From contig JBBBDQ010001457.1 in the NCBI GenBank assembly GCA_037127315.1, forward strand, positions 62,001 to 126,000: DNA of 64,000 nt, in the 5' to 3' direction. Below the pieces are notes generated by a model, which saw nothing but the letters and a program-made list of their open reading frames with translations, ran no database searches and was not told the origin of the DNA. This document shows positions 55,240 through 64,000 of the stretch, piece by piece; the first letter of the stretch is position 1, and the number at the start of each line of letters is the position of its first letter. This DNA comes from Ascarosepion bandense. Taxonomy: Eukaryota; Mollusca; Cephalopoda; Sepiida; Sepiidae. The translations under genes and the position numbers were made by a program.

Positions 55240-55692
55240 TTCTTTTATGTGCCCTGTCCTTTTCAGGACGTAGGCGATCATCGCCTTCCACATCTACCTA
55301 TCCCTTTCTCCTGATACACCACCCAACACTTGTTCCGTCATCCACCTTATCAGGTCCTTTAAATATGTTATCTGCTGCTTTCCCCTGTCTCTTTTTCCCT
55401 CTATCTGGTCTGTTAGAATCAGGTTCTCCAAGCCCTTCTTTCTCATTGCATGTTCCAGAAACTTTAGCTGTCTCTTCCTGATGCTCAGTAATAATTTCCT
55501 TTTCGTTTCCATCCTTTCCAAAACCTCATCGTTGCTCACATGCTCAGTCCATGATATTCGCAGCATCCTTCTGTAGAACCACATTTCAGTTGCTTCAAGT
55601 TTTTCCTTCATTTTCGAAGATATTGTCCAACATTCACTAACATATTGAAGAACTGACATCACATAGCAATCCAGTACTCCCTTCTTTGGCCA
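55240..55692 (-). pseudogene. RTE-like LINE C-terminal fragment
   Basis: Minus-strand frame 55695-55294 reads 'KKGVLDCYVMSVLQYVSECW', 'TISSKMKEKLEATEMWFYRR' and 'MLRISWTEHVSNDEVLERM', and extends to 'YLKDLIRWMTEQ'. It matches the C-terminus of LINE copies 1 and 2 and ends at the family 3' end (gtgccctgtccttttcagg in antisense). Strongly 5' truncated, as target-primed LINE insertions usually are. Confidence 0.85.
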
Positions 55693-56135
55693 CAAGTATA
55701 CTTATCAAAAAATAAAAAGCATCCATTTTTGTTTAAATATATCATAGCTTTATTCTAATATCAATTACTCCCTATTACATATATACTTATTACTGCAAAA
55801 TTAATGATCATCATTTTCATTTTAATAACTTAGTAAATATTCGCTGCTATTTTGGACCCAATTTTTCACACGAGCCGTATCATGGGAAAATTAAATCATA
55901 GCATGTTCCCTACAACACTAGCATAAATTGATTTTATTAATACTGTCATCAGAATAATTGCAACGGTTTCCTAATTTTAAATACCTGCCGTATTTTTGTC
56001 TGCTCTTCGGGACTATCGTCCTTGACAGTCGGCAAACAAATGGCAAGGTTGAGATCCTTATGTATTTTTCATATTCTTTCTGATCTACTCTGTTCTCGTG
56101 TGTAACAGGAAAATTAAACAAGTACAAAATACTAC
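55693..56135. other. No gene recognised
   Basis: AT-rich. Nothing recognised. Confidence 0.4.
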
Positions 56136-56186
56136 TATTGCCACTACTACTACTACTACTACTACTAATAATAATAATAATAATAA

Positions 56187-56217
<31 letters not shown>

Positions 56218-56226
56218 AAGAAGAAC
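56136..56226. repeat. Compound trinucleotide repeat (ACT)n(AAT)n(AAG)n
   Basis: Three successive trinucleotide runs that change one base at a time. The AAG run resembles the (GAA) tails of the RTE-like LINEs. Confidence 0.95.
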
Positions 56227-56480
56227 TGGCCATACTCAGTCATAGGAAATGCTTTGGGAGTAAACCCTGAAAACAAATCCGGAGCCGGAGTCCCTAAGAC
56301 AGTCCGAGATTAGTCCGAGATTAGATTAGGTTCAACTTCATTCTGACAACTCCTGCGAGACTGTTACTCCCATGTGGGCCTGTACAGCCATAACAGATGC
56401 TACACCTCCAACAGCGGAGGCATAACTTTTTGGGTGCAGATCCAGGGGTCTCCCGAGACCAAAGGATGACACACATCATA
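56227..56480 (+). mobile_element. Possible LINE remnant with zinc-finger-like scrap
   Basis: The plus strand reads 'LLRDCYSHVGLYSHNRCY', resembling the C..SriGLxSH.R.C zinc-finger-like tail seen at the end of some LINE pol proteins. It is followed by 'ccaggggtctcccgagacc'. Too short and eroded for certainty. Confidence 0.4.
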
Positions 56481-56884
56481 TTCAACTAAGCAATTAATTA
56501 TATTATAATAATTATGATAAAAATGACAGGAATAATAAATGCATAGATAAAACTCTTCGTGAAATAGAAATATCAGGGAATAGCCGTATCCCATGGACAA
56601 GACAAACTCCTTAGTTTTGGTCGACAGTCATCCTAGAGATAGTATCTTGAACAAAATTACTCCTAGGCGGTTAAGGATAAAACTCAAAGAAATACAAGTC
56701 TTAATGTTGACAAACAAAGCTTAAACCAGATCGCTATTCCCCATGGTATACGAGGGCGGCGTTCCTTAGAGAGGGACCAGTCTGGGGTCAGAAATTGTGT
56801 TACTGGAACAAATTCTTCCCAACAAAAATGAGACACCTAGTCACAAAAACTGGATTACCTTCAACCTGGCGACTTAATGCCAAA
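56481..56884. other. No gene recognised
   Basis: Nothing recognised. Confidence 0.4.
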
Positions 56885-57207
56885 TCTAAACTTATTTATA
56901 AGTGGAAATTTGTCTGTGTGTGTGTATGTGTGTGTGTGTGTGTGTCCGTTACCTATAGACTCCGAAACGGCTGAACCGATTTTCTTGAAAATTTACACAG
57001 TTGTACTATAAGCGTCTGCGAGTGTTCTTAGCTAGGTTTTGTGTCGAGGTACCCCCAAATAAATATCGAAAATCGATAATCGAAAAAATCGGGTTATAGA
57101 AAGAGTGGTCCGATTGTAATCAAATTTGATACACTCATAGACAAAGACATAAGAAACGATATTCAGAAGTTTCAAGGTTTCAGTTCTTACAATAGTGCAG
57201 AAAATCG

Positions 57208-57251
<44 letters not shown>

Positions 57252-57636
57252 GCAAGATGTTTGTGTGTGTGTCTGTTTATCTACCTGTATGTCTGTATTT
57301 TTTTCATCCCTTTTATTTTAGTTTTTGCTTCGAGTTTGGTTCTAAGTAGGTATAATTGTAGTTCTTAGTCTCAGCCATGATACCATTTACTCAGAGGACT
57401 TATTTAACCTTCAAAATTCAGTTTACGGCGAAATAACTTATTTGATATCGATACCAGGAAATCAAAATTTGACTTACATCCATTCATTTTTCTTTCAGTC
57501 TATGGTTTCGCTTTAACTGGAAACAACTATTGCTTTTTAGTCTTTCGTGCCAACGTCCAAAGAGTCTGAGCTCCAGGACCATGGATTAGTTTTAAAGCTT
57601 TCATTACACCCGAGCAACGCCGGGCTATACTGCTAG
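56885..57636 (+). mobile_element. Complete non-autonomous Helitron, 752 bp
   Basis: The 5' end is A|TCTAAACTTATTTATAA at 56885. The 3' end is cccgagcaacgccgggctat then actgCTAG ending 57636, followed by T. The interior has a TA tract (57209-57246) and 'gcttcgagtttggttctaag'. Same family as 18361-18930, 40891-41644 and 31190-34225. Confidence 0.85.
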
Positions 57637-57975
57637 TTAATTGATAAAAAGAAAGCGAACAAAATGTGATCGTGAAGAGTATAAACCATTCATGGCATCT
57701 TATTTCACTAAGTTAGAAAATCCAGAAAAGGACATCACGGAATGAGACATATCAATACTGGAGAGATATGTTAGGAACTAAAATAAGACCCTATCTACAC
57801 CTAAATATGTTTGCTAATCTTGCCAGGATTTGTCATTGGCTTCCACAATCTCAACGACATCCGATACGCGCATGATACGGTGCTGATAGCAGACACGGAA
57901 AGGAAAATGCAGAACATTCTACAGAAGTTTTAAAGCTTTCATTACACCCGAGCAACGCCGGGTTATACTGCTAGT
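57637..57975 (+). mobile_element. LINE scrap plus second Helitron 3' terminus
   Basis: After the Helitron end there is about 290 bp including an RTE-like RT fragment (about 57820-57925: 'DLPGFVIGFHNLNDIRYA'-like reading, catalytic box degraded to YAHD, then 'VLIADTERKMQNILQK'). It joins directly to a second Helitron 3' end (aagctttcattacacccgag .. tatactgCTAG|T at 57975). Confidence 0.65.
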
Positions 57976-58335
57976 AGATAATATGACAGAGGATGAAATA
58001 CAAAGTAAAATAAATAAGGTGATGATCCCTGAGCAAATGAAACGGAAGAATCTACCTGAGATATAAATAGTTACACGGGTTTAGATTATGCCACTGATGA
58101 AAATAAACGATATTAAAGCAGAAGTCAATGAAAACAACAAAACTGAAATCGGTGAAGCGAAAACCCACATCATTCAAATAATCAACAAAGTAACTCACGA
58201 TGTCAGAGAGAGACCGGCTTCCAAACATTCATATGACAACGCCCAATAAACGTATCATGCAAATATATTGTGCAAACATATTATACAAACATATTGTACA
58301 AACATATAACGTAGCGTTGCAAACATTGTTAACGT
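57976..58335. other. No gene recognised
   Basis: 'gatgatccctgagcaaatga' and 'cggcttccaaacattc' are not recognised. AT-rich. Confidence 0.35.
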
Positions 58336-58349
58336 AAAGACCACTGAAA

Positions 58350-59760
58350 ACATCTTCTTCTTCTTCTTCTTCTTCTTCTTCTTCTTCTTCTTCTTCTTCT
58401 TCATGTGCCGTGTTCCCTCAAGACGTAGGCGATCATAGACTTCCACTTGCCCCTGTCTCTTGTCGCTCTTAATATTTTCCATCTTTGTATCTCTCCCAAC
58501 CTCCGCTTCGCCAAATATCTCACACTGCTTTCCCCGGTCTCTTTTCCTTCTATCTGTCCTGGGAGTATTAGATTCTCTAGACCATCTTTCCTCATTACGT
58601 GTCCCAGGAACCTAAATGGTCGCTTCCCGATGTTAAGTATGAGTTTTCTTCTGGTTTGCGTTCTCTCCAATACCTTGTCGTGGCTCACGTGTTCAGCCCA
58701 TGATATCTTCGGCATCCCTCTGTAGAACCACATTTCTGCTGCCTCGAGCCTCTCCTTCGTCCTTGATGAGATCGTCCAACAGTCACTACCAAACAGAAGG
58801 ACAGGTATAACATAGAGGTTCAGCACTCTCTTCTTTGTTTCTAATGAGATTTTCCTGTCTTTCAGTACTCTGGTTAGTTTCTGTTCATAGTATCCTCGGT
58901 TTCCTTCTGTAAAACCACATTTCTGCTGCCTCGAGCCACTCCTTCGTCCTTGAGGAGATTGTCCAATATTCACTGCCATACAGAAGGACAGATATCACAT
59001 AGCAGTCCAGCACTTTTTTCTTTTGTTTCCAATGAGATTTTCCCGTTTCTCAGTAGTTGGGTTAGCTTTTGAAATGCGTCCTTGGTCATACCAATGCGTC
59101 ATTAGATCTCAATGTCGCGCTTTCCATCCTCTGTCCAGGTATTTAAATTTCTTTACTATTTATATTTTAGTTTCTCCGATCTGCAGTTGGCATTTTGTGG
59201 TCTTCTTTTTGCTGATGATCATACAATCAGCTTTCTTGGTGTTTATGCTCTGTCCATTCTTCTCACTCTCTCTTGCTACTTTCTTAAGTCCTGCATTTTT
59301 CTTTCCGTGTCTACTATCAGCACTGTGTCACTCGCGTTTCCTATAGTGTTGAGATTGTAACCGCGAATGACGAATCCTGGCAAGGGTTTTAATTTCTCTC
59401 AGAATTGTTTCGCTATATAGGTTAAGTAGATCCGGTAAGAAAGCACATCCTTGTCTTACGCCCCTTTCTATTTCTGTATACTTGCTGAATTAATTTTCTT
59501 ATCAGTACGCAAGAGGCTTGCTACCAATATAGGTTTTGAACAGCCTAATGTTTTTGCCGGGCAACTCGAACAAGTCTTTGTGGTATACTTTGTCAAATGC
59601 TTTTGCATAGTCTATAAAGAACAGATGAAGGTCCTTCCGCTCTTTCATATAGCATTCTGAGCATGAATATCGAATTCATCGTTCAGGTCACACTGTTCTT
59701 GTCCAATCTCTGGACCGATTCTGCTTCGCGCTCTGTTTATCGGTCTCCGGATTATGAGTT
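58350..59760 (-). pseudogene. RTE-like LINE copy 3 (RT palm to C-terminus)
   Basis: On the minus strand, RT fragments near 59740-59200 ('..KAFDKVYHKDLFEL..'-like; GVRQGCAFLPDLLNLYSETI near 59460-59400) are followed by a C-terminal frame at 58979-58401 with 'KDRKISLETKKRVLNLYVIP' and 'WFYRGMPKISWAEHVSHDKV', ending 'MIAYVLREHGT'. It finishes in a long (GAA)n tail, the (TTC)n run at about 58352-58402. The segment at about 58720-58890 is repeated at about 58908-59076, a tandem duplication inside the C-terminal domain. Broken frames. Inactive. Confidence 0.8.
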
Positions 59761-59796
59761 CTGTTATGTGGCTCAATAAGCTTATTGTTCGGTAGA

Positions 59797-60540
59797 GTTC
59801 AGAAAGCAATGGCAACCTACTGCGAGATAATCTTCTGCCCAGTCAGTCATGTCTCTTTCAAGACATGATCACCCAAAGCGTGTATCACGTATGGCATTTA
59901 ACTGACTGAATATAATCGTCGAAAACAATTAAAACTTCTACTGAGTATAAAGTGGGGTTTTCTATTGTTATGAAGTAATAAACTGATCCCACACTAATTA
60001 TTACTTAACAATATAATACCTCTTTTCCTCCTCTAGCTATGAGTCAAATAACAGGACAGATTGGGTTCTATAGCCTTGGTCGGCAACCAGTCTACCGCAG
60101 AAAGCAATGGCAACCTACTGCGGAATAATATTCTGCCCAGTCAGTCATATCTCTTTCGAGACATGATCGCCCAAGCGTGTATCACGTATGGCACTTAACT
60201 GACTGACTGAATATAATAGATGAAAACAATTAAAACTTCTACCGGGCATAAAGTGGGGGATCAGTTGTCTGTTGTCATGAAGTAATAAACTGATCCCCCA
60301 CTAATTTTACTTAATATAATAATGTAATGAAATAGATTATATTACATTGTAATATAATCTATTTCTCCCTCCAGCTATGAGTTGAATGGCAGGACAGATT
60401 GGGTTCTATAGCCTTGGTCGGCAACCAGTCTACCGCAGAAAGCAATGGCAAGATACTGCGGGATTCTTCTGCCCAGTAAGTCATGTCTAAAAAGAGACAT
60501 GATCGCCCAAAGCATGTATCAATATGGCACTTAACTGACT
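59797..60540 (+). mobile_element. SINE composite of three tail units and two hairpins
   Basis: The tail units end near 59910, 60210 and 60538 and are separated by hairpins at about 59951-59995 (one arm eroded) and 60251-60303 (gtgggggatcagttg .. aaactgatcccccac). Unit length is about 300-340 bp. The stem-loop catgtctc..gagacatg recurs in each unit. It has no tRNA head. Confidence 0.85.
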
Positions 60541-60544
60541 TATC

Positions 60545-61015
60545 TTTTTTTTTTAATCATTTCAACCCAAGCAAGGCATTCCACTGCCACTATTGCACAG
60601 GGGGTTACATAGGGGAAAGTGATTGGAAAGAGTGGTTAGATATAGGAAATGTCAGAAGCAGGGAGAGAGACAGGTAAAGATAGCGAGGATGAGGGTTGGG
60701 TAGATGGGAAGGGTGTTTGAGAGAATGGCTGAGAATTAGTGTGTTAAGAGGTGTCTATTGACCTTACATTTAAACTTCTGGAGATTGTAGCTGTCGAGGA
60801 AGCAAGTGTATGGAAGGGAATTCCACAGGCGGGAAGTGCTAGGAAAGAATCTGTTGGAGTAGAAATTGCCGTTACATCTTATCTGTTTCACAGTAAAAGA
60901 GTGGGACCTAGTAGCTAATCTAGTATCTCGTGCAAATTCATATCTAGGGGGCACCAGTGATCTAAGTTCATCGGAGCAGAAGCCGTGAAAGTATTTATAG
61001 TAGAGGCACAGAGAA
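60545..61015 (-). pseudogene. 3' end of a Jockey/CR1-like LINE
   Basis: Minus strand: '..RYEFARDTRLATRSHSFT', 'VKQIRCNGNFYSNRFF' and 'RLWNSLPYTCFLDSYNLQ', ending RHLLTH at 60736. A 3' UTR, the conserved terminus (about 60615-60556) and an A tail (T-run at 60545-60554) follow. 5' truncated at about 61015. Confidence 0.85.
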
Positions 61016-61039
61016 CTTGGGTAGTGCTATGAAAATTGA

Positions 61040-61420
61040 TCTGCCTAGGACCTCTTGTATATCGCCACTGTTGTAGATTTCGTTTATTATTTCTTTGATC
61101 CTGTCTACACCAAAGCCATATAAAAACACCAGCATCTTTATTATAATCCCGTCGGGTCATGTTGCTTTGTTTCTGTTCAATTTGGTCAGTGCCGCTTCCA
61201 CCTCGGTTTTCAATATTTCTGATCTTTCCATTTTTCTATGTATTGCCGGTTGCTCTCTCTTGTCGTAGAAGAGAGCTCCGATATACTCATCCCATCGCTG
61301 AAGTATTTTTTTGTTTAGTATGAGTGTTTCATTCTTTGCTTTTATACCTCCTGTTGCTGAACAGGTCTTCTTTTTTTTTCTTTTTTTTTTTTTTTTGTTA
61401 GTTTCTTTATTTCTTTATGC
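61040..61420 (-). pseudogene. RTE-like LINE RT fragment (copy 4)
   Basis: The minus strand reads '..WDEYIGALFYDKREQPAI', 'EILKTEVEAALTKLNRNKAT' (cf. KAAGPDG) and 'IKEIINEIYNSGDIQEVL', matching 47.5-47.75 kb. No stop-free frame over the whole stretch. Confidence 0.75.
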
Positions 61421-62035
61421 CTATCTCATTTATTTGTCGTGTTCAATCTCTTTATTTCAGCGTATTTGTCGTTCGGCCATCTTTTTTTTTAGCCTGTCTG
61501 CATTTGCTCCTTGTTTCCTTGTCTATCTTCCTGTATTCCGTTTCATGTAATGTCATATATGCAACAGCTTTGGTAGCTATTGAAAAATTTCATATCAAGA
61601 CAAATAAAAAATTAAACAACAAACAAAAAGAAATCACTTGGAAGGCAAAATTGAAGCAAAAAATTAAGGAAATCGGATGTGAGTTATCGATATTAGATGA
61701 GATGACAAGAAATTTATTCTTCCGGTTGAATTCGTTGCATTCACTTACGCGCAAATACCTTTTTGCTTAACTTTTTATGCATAGCTTCTTTATTTGTCTC
61801 TCGATTTTGACGTATTTGTTGTTAAGCCATTTCTCTTTAGCCTGTCTGCATTGGCTCCTTATTTCATTTTGTAGTTTCCTGTATTCCATTCCATGTAATG
61901 TCATATAAAAAAAAACTCAATATCAAGACAAATAAAGATTAAAAGACAGACAAAAGTGCTCAATAGGAAGGCAAAACTGAAGCAAGAAATTGAGGAGATC
62001 GGATGGCTAACAATCCTGCCCCATAAAAAACAGTT
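61421..62035 (-). pseudogene. LINE copy 4, duplicated linker segment
   Basis: Two copies of the pre-RT linker lie in the same orientation: about 61425-61735 and about 61775-62030. On the minus strand each includes an 'HG(M)EYRK..KE.RSKCRQAK' stretch. Each is bordered by 'tcatatcaagacaaataaa..' and 'ggaaggcaaaa.tgaagca', so the unit was duplicated in tandem (period ~350 bp). A 40-bp SINE scrap (gaattcgttgcattcactta) sits between them at about 61727-61765. Confidence 0.65.
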
Positions 62036-62585
62036 TGTTACGGAAACAGCAAAAACGCTCCCCTACACACCATTTGGTGCAACGGCAAATAACCTAAAAA
62101 AGAAAGCATAGGGAAATGCAACGTGCCAAATGCAGAAACGTTGGTAAGATAATCCCATCCATGATCAATGCTGTCCGTACCAGACAAGTTGATATAGATA
62201 AACCCCGGACCGTCAGGGGTTACGTAGTGAAGGGCTAAAATTTGAAACGGAAATGAAAACTCTGTGATAAATATCCAGAAACAATTGACCATCTTGTATC
62301 AGTGTTGTGGAGTAGTTTTTCGCAATGAAGGTAATAATCGTGCTATGTCGGTTGCTAATCGACTTAACGCACCCAAAATGTTCGGAACTTGGTAATCTTC
62401 CACTGTAAGCTGACTCCTTAGTATTCGGCTAACTGCCGATTAATATCAACTGCCTTAGTAGTTCTACCGAATTCCAATAGAACTCTAAAGAACTCTCTAG
62501 AACTTCTAAGAACTCATATGAACCTCCCAAGAACTTCACGGGTTAACTTCCTGTTAACTCTTATTAATATCGGAGGGAGAGTCCA
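62036..62585. other. No gene recognised; short AGAACTCT-rich run
   Basis: The 84-codon minus frame at 62038-62292 has no recognised domain. At about 62470-62540 a degenerate 'agaactc' motif repeats about six times. Confidence 0.35.
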
Positions 62586-63240
62586 TTATATGAGGAATAG
62601 GTGTGTTTCACCATAACATTTATGGCAACTACTCTGACGAGTTTTTTACCCACGTTTCCTCACCCACAGGTATTTACGCGTGCTACTAGATTGACATCGC
62701 CCCACGCTTTTATTGTCGAAATAGTTAAATGTAACTTCTCTTCTAGATTATTGCTTTTTCGTTGGTTTTACTGTTAAAAGGCACTTTGGCAAAAATGTTT
62801 CTTTAGTCGAATACTGTTGCCATATTTAGTTGGGTGCTCCTGCTATTCATGTTGAGGTTCTCGACAAAATCCAAAAAAGGATCTGTAATATGATCGATCC
62901 CGACATTCAGTCCCTTCTCAGCGACATGATATGGCTTCCCTTTGTCTTTTCTACAAGTATGTTCATGCCAACTGTCGGGACAAGCTTTTACTCTGGTTCT
63001 CAAAGCACATGTATTTACTCTTGCTACCAGATTGGCATCAAGATCCCAACCTTTAACTGTCCAAATGGTTAAATGTAACCACCTCTTCTACTCTAACAGT
63101 TTCTTTTTTTTTTTTTTTTTTTTTTTGCACTTCTCGTCTGTGGAGCTCTCTTCCGTCTATTTGCTTCCCTGATAACTACAATCTTCAAAAGTTTAAATGC
63201 AACGTCAGTTGCCATTTTCTATCACCTGGACTCCCATCCG
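62586..63240 (+). pseudogene. Two Jockey/CR1-like LINE C-terminal remnants
   Basis: About 62620-62790 reads the 'RATRLTSPHAFIVEIVKCN' segment. About 62815-63240 reads 'GAPAIHVEVLDKIQKRICNM', a frame-broken '..ATRLASRSQPLTVQMVKCN', then after a T-run '..SRLWSSLPSICFPDNYNLQ'. Both correspond to the C-terminus of the LINE at 31.7-32.1 kb. They are plus-oriented and heavily eroded. Confidence 0.7.
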
Positions 63241-64000
63241 TATTTAATCCTTTCTTCGACATCCCCTGTACCTTGTTTTTTTCTCTCACTGTAACCCTCT
63301 GCTCACCAGTGGCGGTGCTGAATTACTTAGTGTGAAATTATTAAAAAACTTTACAAATATCTTTAAAATATCGCATATACTCTGTGAAAAAAAAACTCAA
63401 GAAAAACGCAGTTGGGATAATATCAGACAACAGAGTTCTGGGTTAAAAGCTTCACAACCAGATTCATAGGGTTGCCTCAGCAACTGTAGTTATACCTGTT
63501 GAAATTAAGGATGCCCAAAATAGAGAGAAAAGTTAAACGACATTGATTAAAAGCTATATTTTTAAAAAATTGTTAGTAGTTATAGGCTAATAACACATTT
63601 GCCTATGCGAAGGGAAATCCTTGTAAGAGAAACCACAGAGGAAATTTATAAAACTAAGAAGGAGATGATGATTAGAAAAGACGTAGAATACAATCAGAGG
63701 AATAAACGACATGTCATTCATAGAGAAAATATTCTGAAAGAAACAAAAGCGTAACAAAAAATCAATATCATGAAAAGACTACGAAATTTCTATGCCGTAA
63801 TACTTATCATTTTGTTATATAAAAATGTGGAGATCATGTAGCCACATTTATAGCCTCACCACCACCACCACCAAAAAAAAAACAACAACTAGAGCGGTAA
63901 GTTAACTGAAAGAAGAAAATCACTAATTGTAATCAACATAAGATGCTTTTTATTTTTTACTCTATCCCGATTAATTTTCGCCATGACGATTATACCAATC
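63241..64000. other. No gene recognised
   Basis: Nothing recognised. (CAC)n and A-run near 63858-63885. Confidence 0.4.

Overview
The window looks like repeat-dominated, AT-rich nuclear DNA of an invertebrate animal. The mix suggests a mollusc, most likely a cephalopod: tRNA-derived SINEs with a 'gttgtggtgcagtgg' head, many eroded LINEs, Helitrons, Gypsy/Tc1 remnants, long TA/GA microsatellites and large minisatellites. The organism is inferred from general repeat style only. I found no convincing host protein-coding gene. Every open frame I could interpret belongs to a transposable element or is a by-product of a tandem repeat.

Layout. 1-1.1 kb: a 108-bp tandem repeat and an inverted repeat. 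1.9-5.2 kb: a Helitron 5' end, a pair of ~305-bp direct repeats, a 5S rRNA-like sequence abutting a tRNA-SINE, and a LINE reverse transcriptase (RT) remnant. 6.25-11.28 kb: about 35 copies of a ~143-bp unit that ends in a LINE-type 3' terminus. 12.2-15.7 kb: an RTE-like LINE with an inverted 5' part, inserted in an AT-rich repeat whose uninterrupted copy lies near 44 kb. 16-21 kb: SINE composites, Helitrons, a LINE tail and an LTR with a triplicated primer-binding-like motif. 21.4-23.2 kb: a near-perfect 139-bp x13 array derived from a LINE pol C-terminus. 26.5-27.6 kb: a solo LTR with target-site duplication (TSD). 27.8-29.0 kb: a LINE remnant split by a SINE. 29.5-29.7 kb: a small element combining tRNA-like Pol III boxes with what reads as a complete hammerhead ribozyme. 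31.2-34.2 kb: a Helitron containing a nested Jockey/CR1-like LINE. 34.9-37.5 kb: Gypsy gag-PR-RT debris. 40.2-41.6 kb: a second solo LTR and a Helitron. 42.2-42.7 kb: a 34-bp array whose units are hairpins. 45.8-49.1 kb: a near-full-length LINE with TSD and a neighbouring empty site. 50.2-53.3 kb: a 27-bp minisatellite with a 1029-codon open frame. 53.3-63.2 kb: a Tc1-like remnant, LINE fragments, two Helitron ends and a three-unit SINE composite.

How the parts relate. Two LINE families appear to be the engines. The RTE-like family has (GAA)-type tails. The Jockey/CR1-like family has a conserved ~55-nt 3' terminus that is also found on the minisatellite-bearing elements, which suggests these elements borrow its RT. 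The tRNA-SINE often occurs as head-less tail units joined through a GTGGGGGATC hairpin. The most unusual object is the Pol III-box plus hammerhead element at 29.5 kb (minus strand), which resembles the retrozyme/Sm-alpha type of non-autonomous retroelement.
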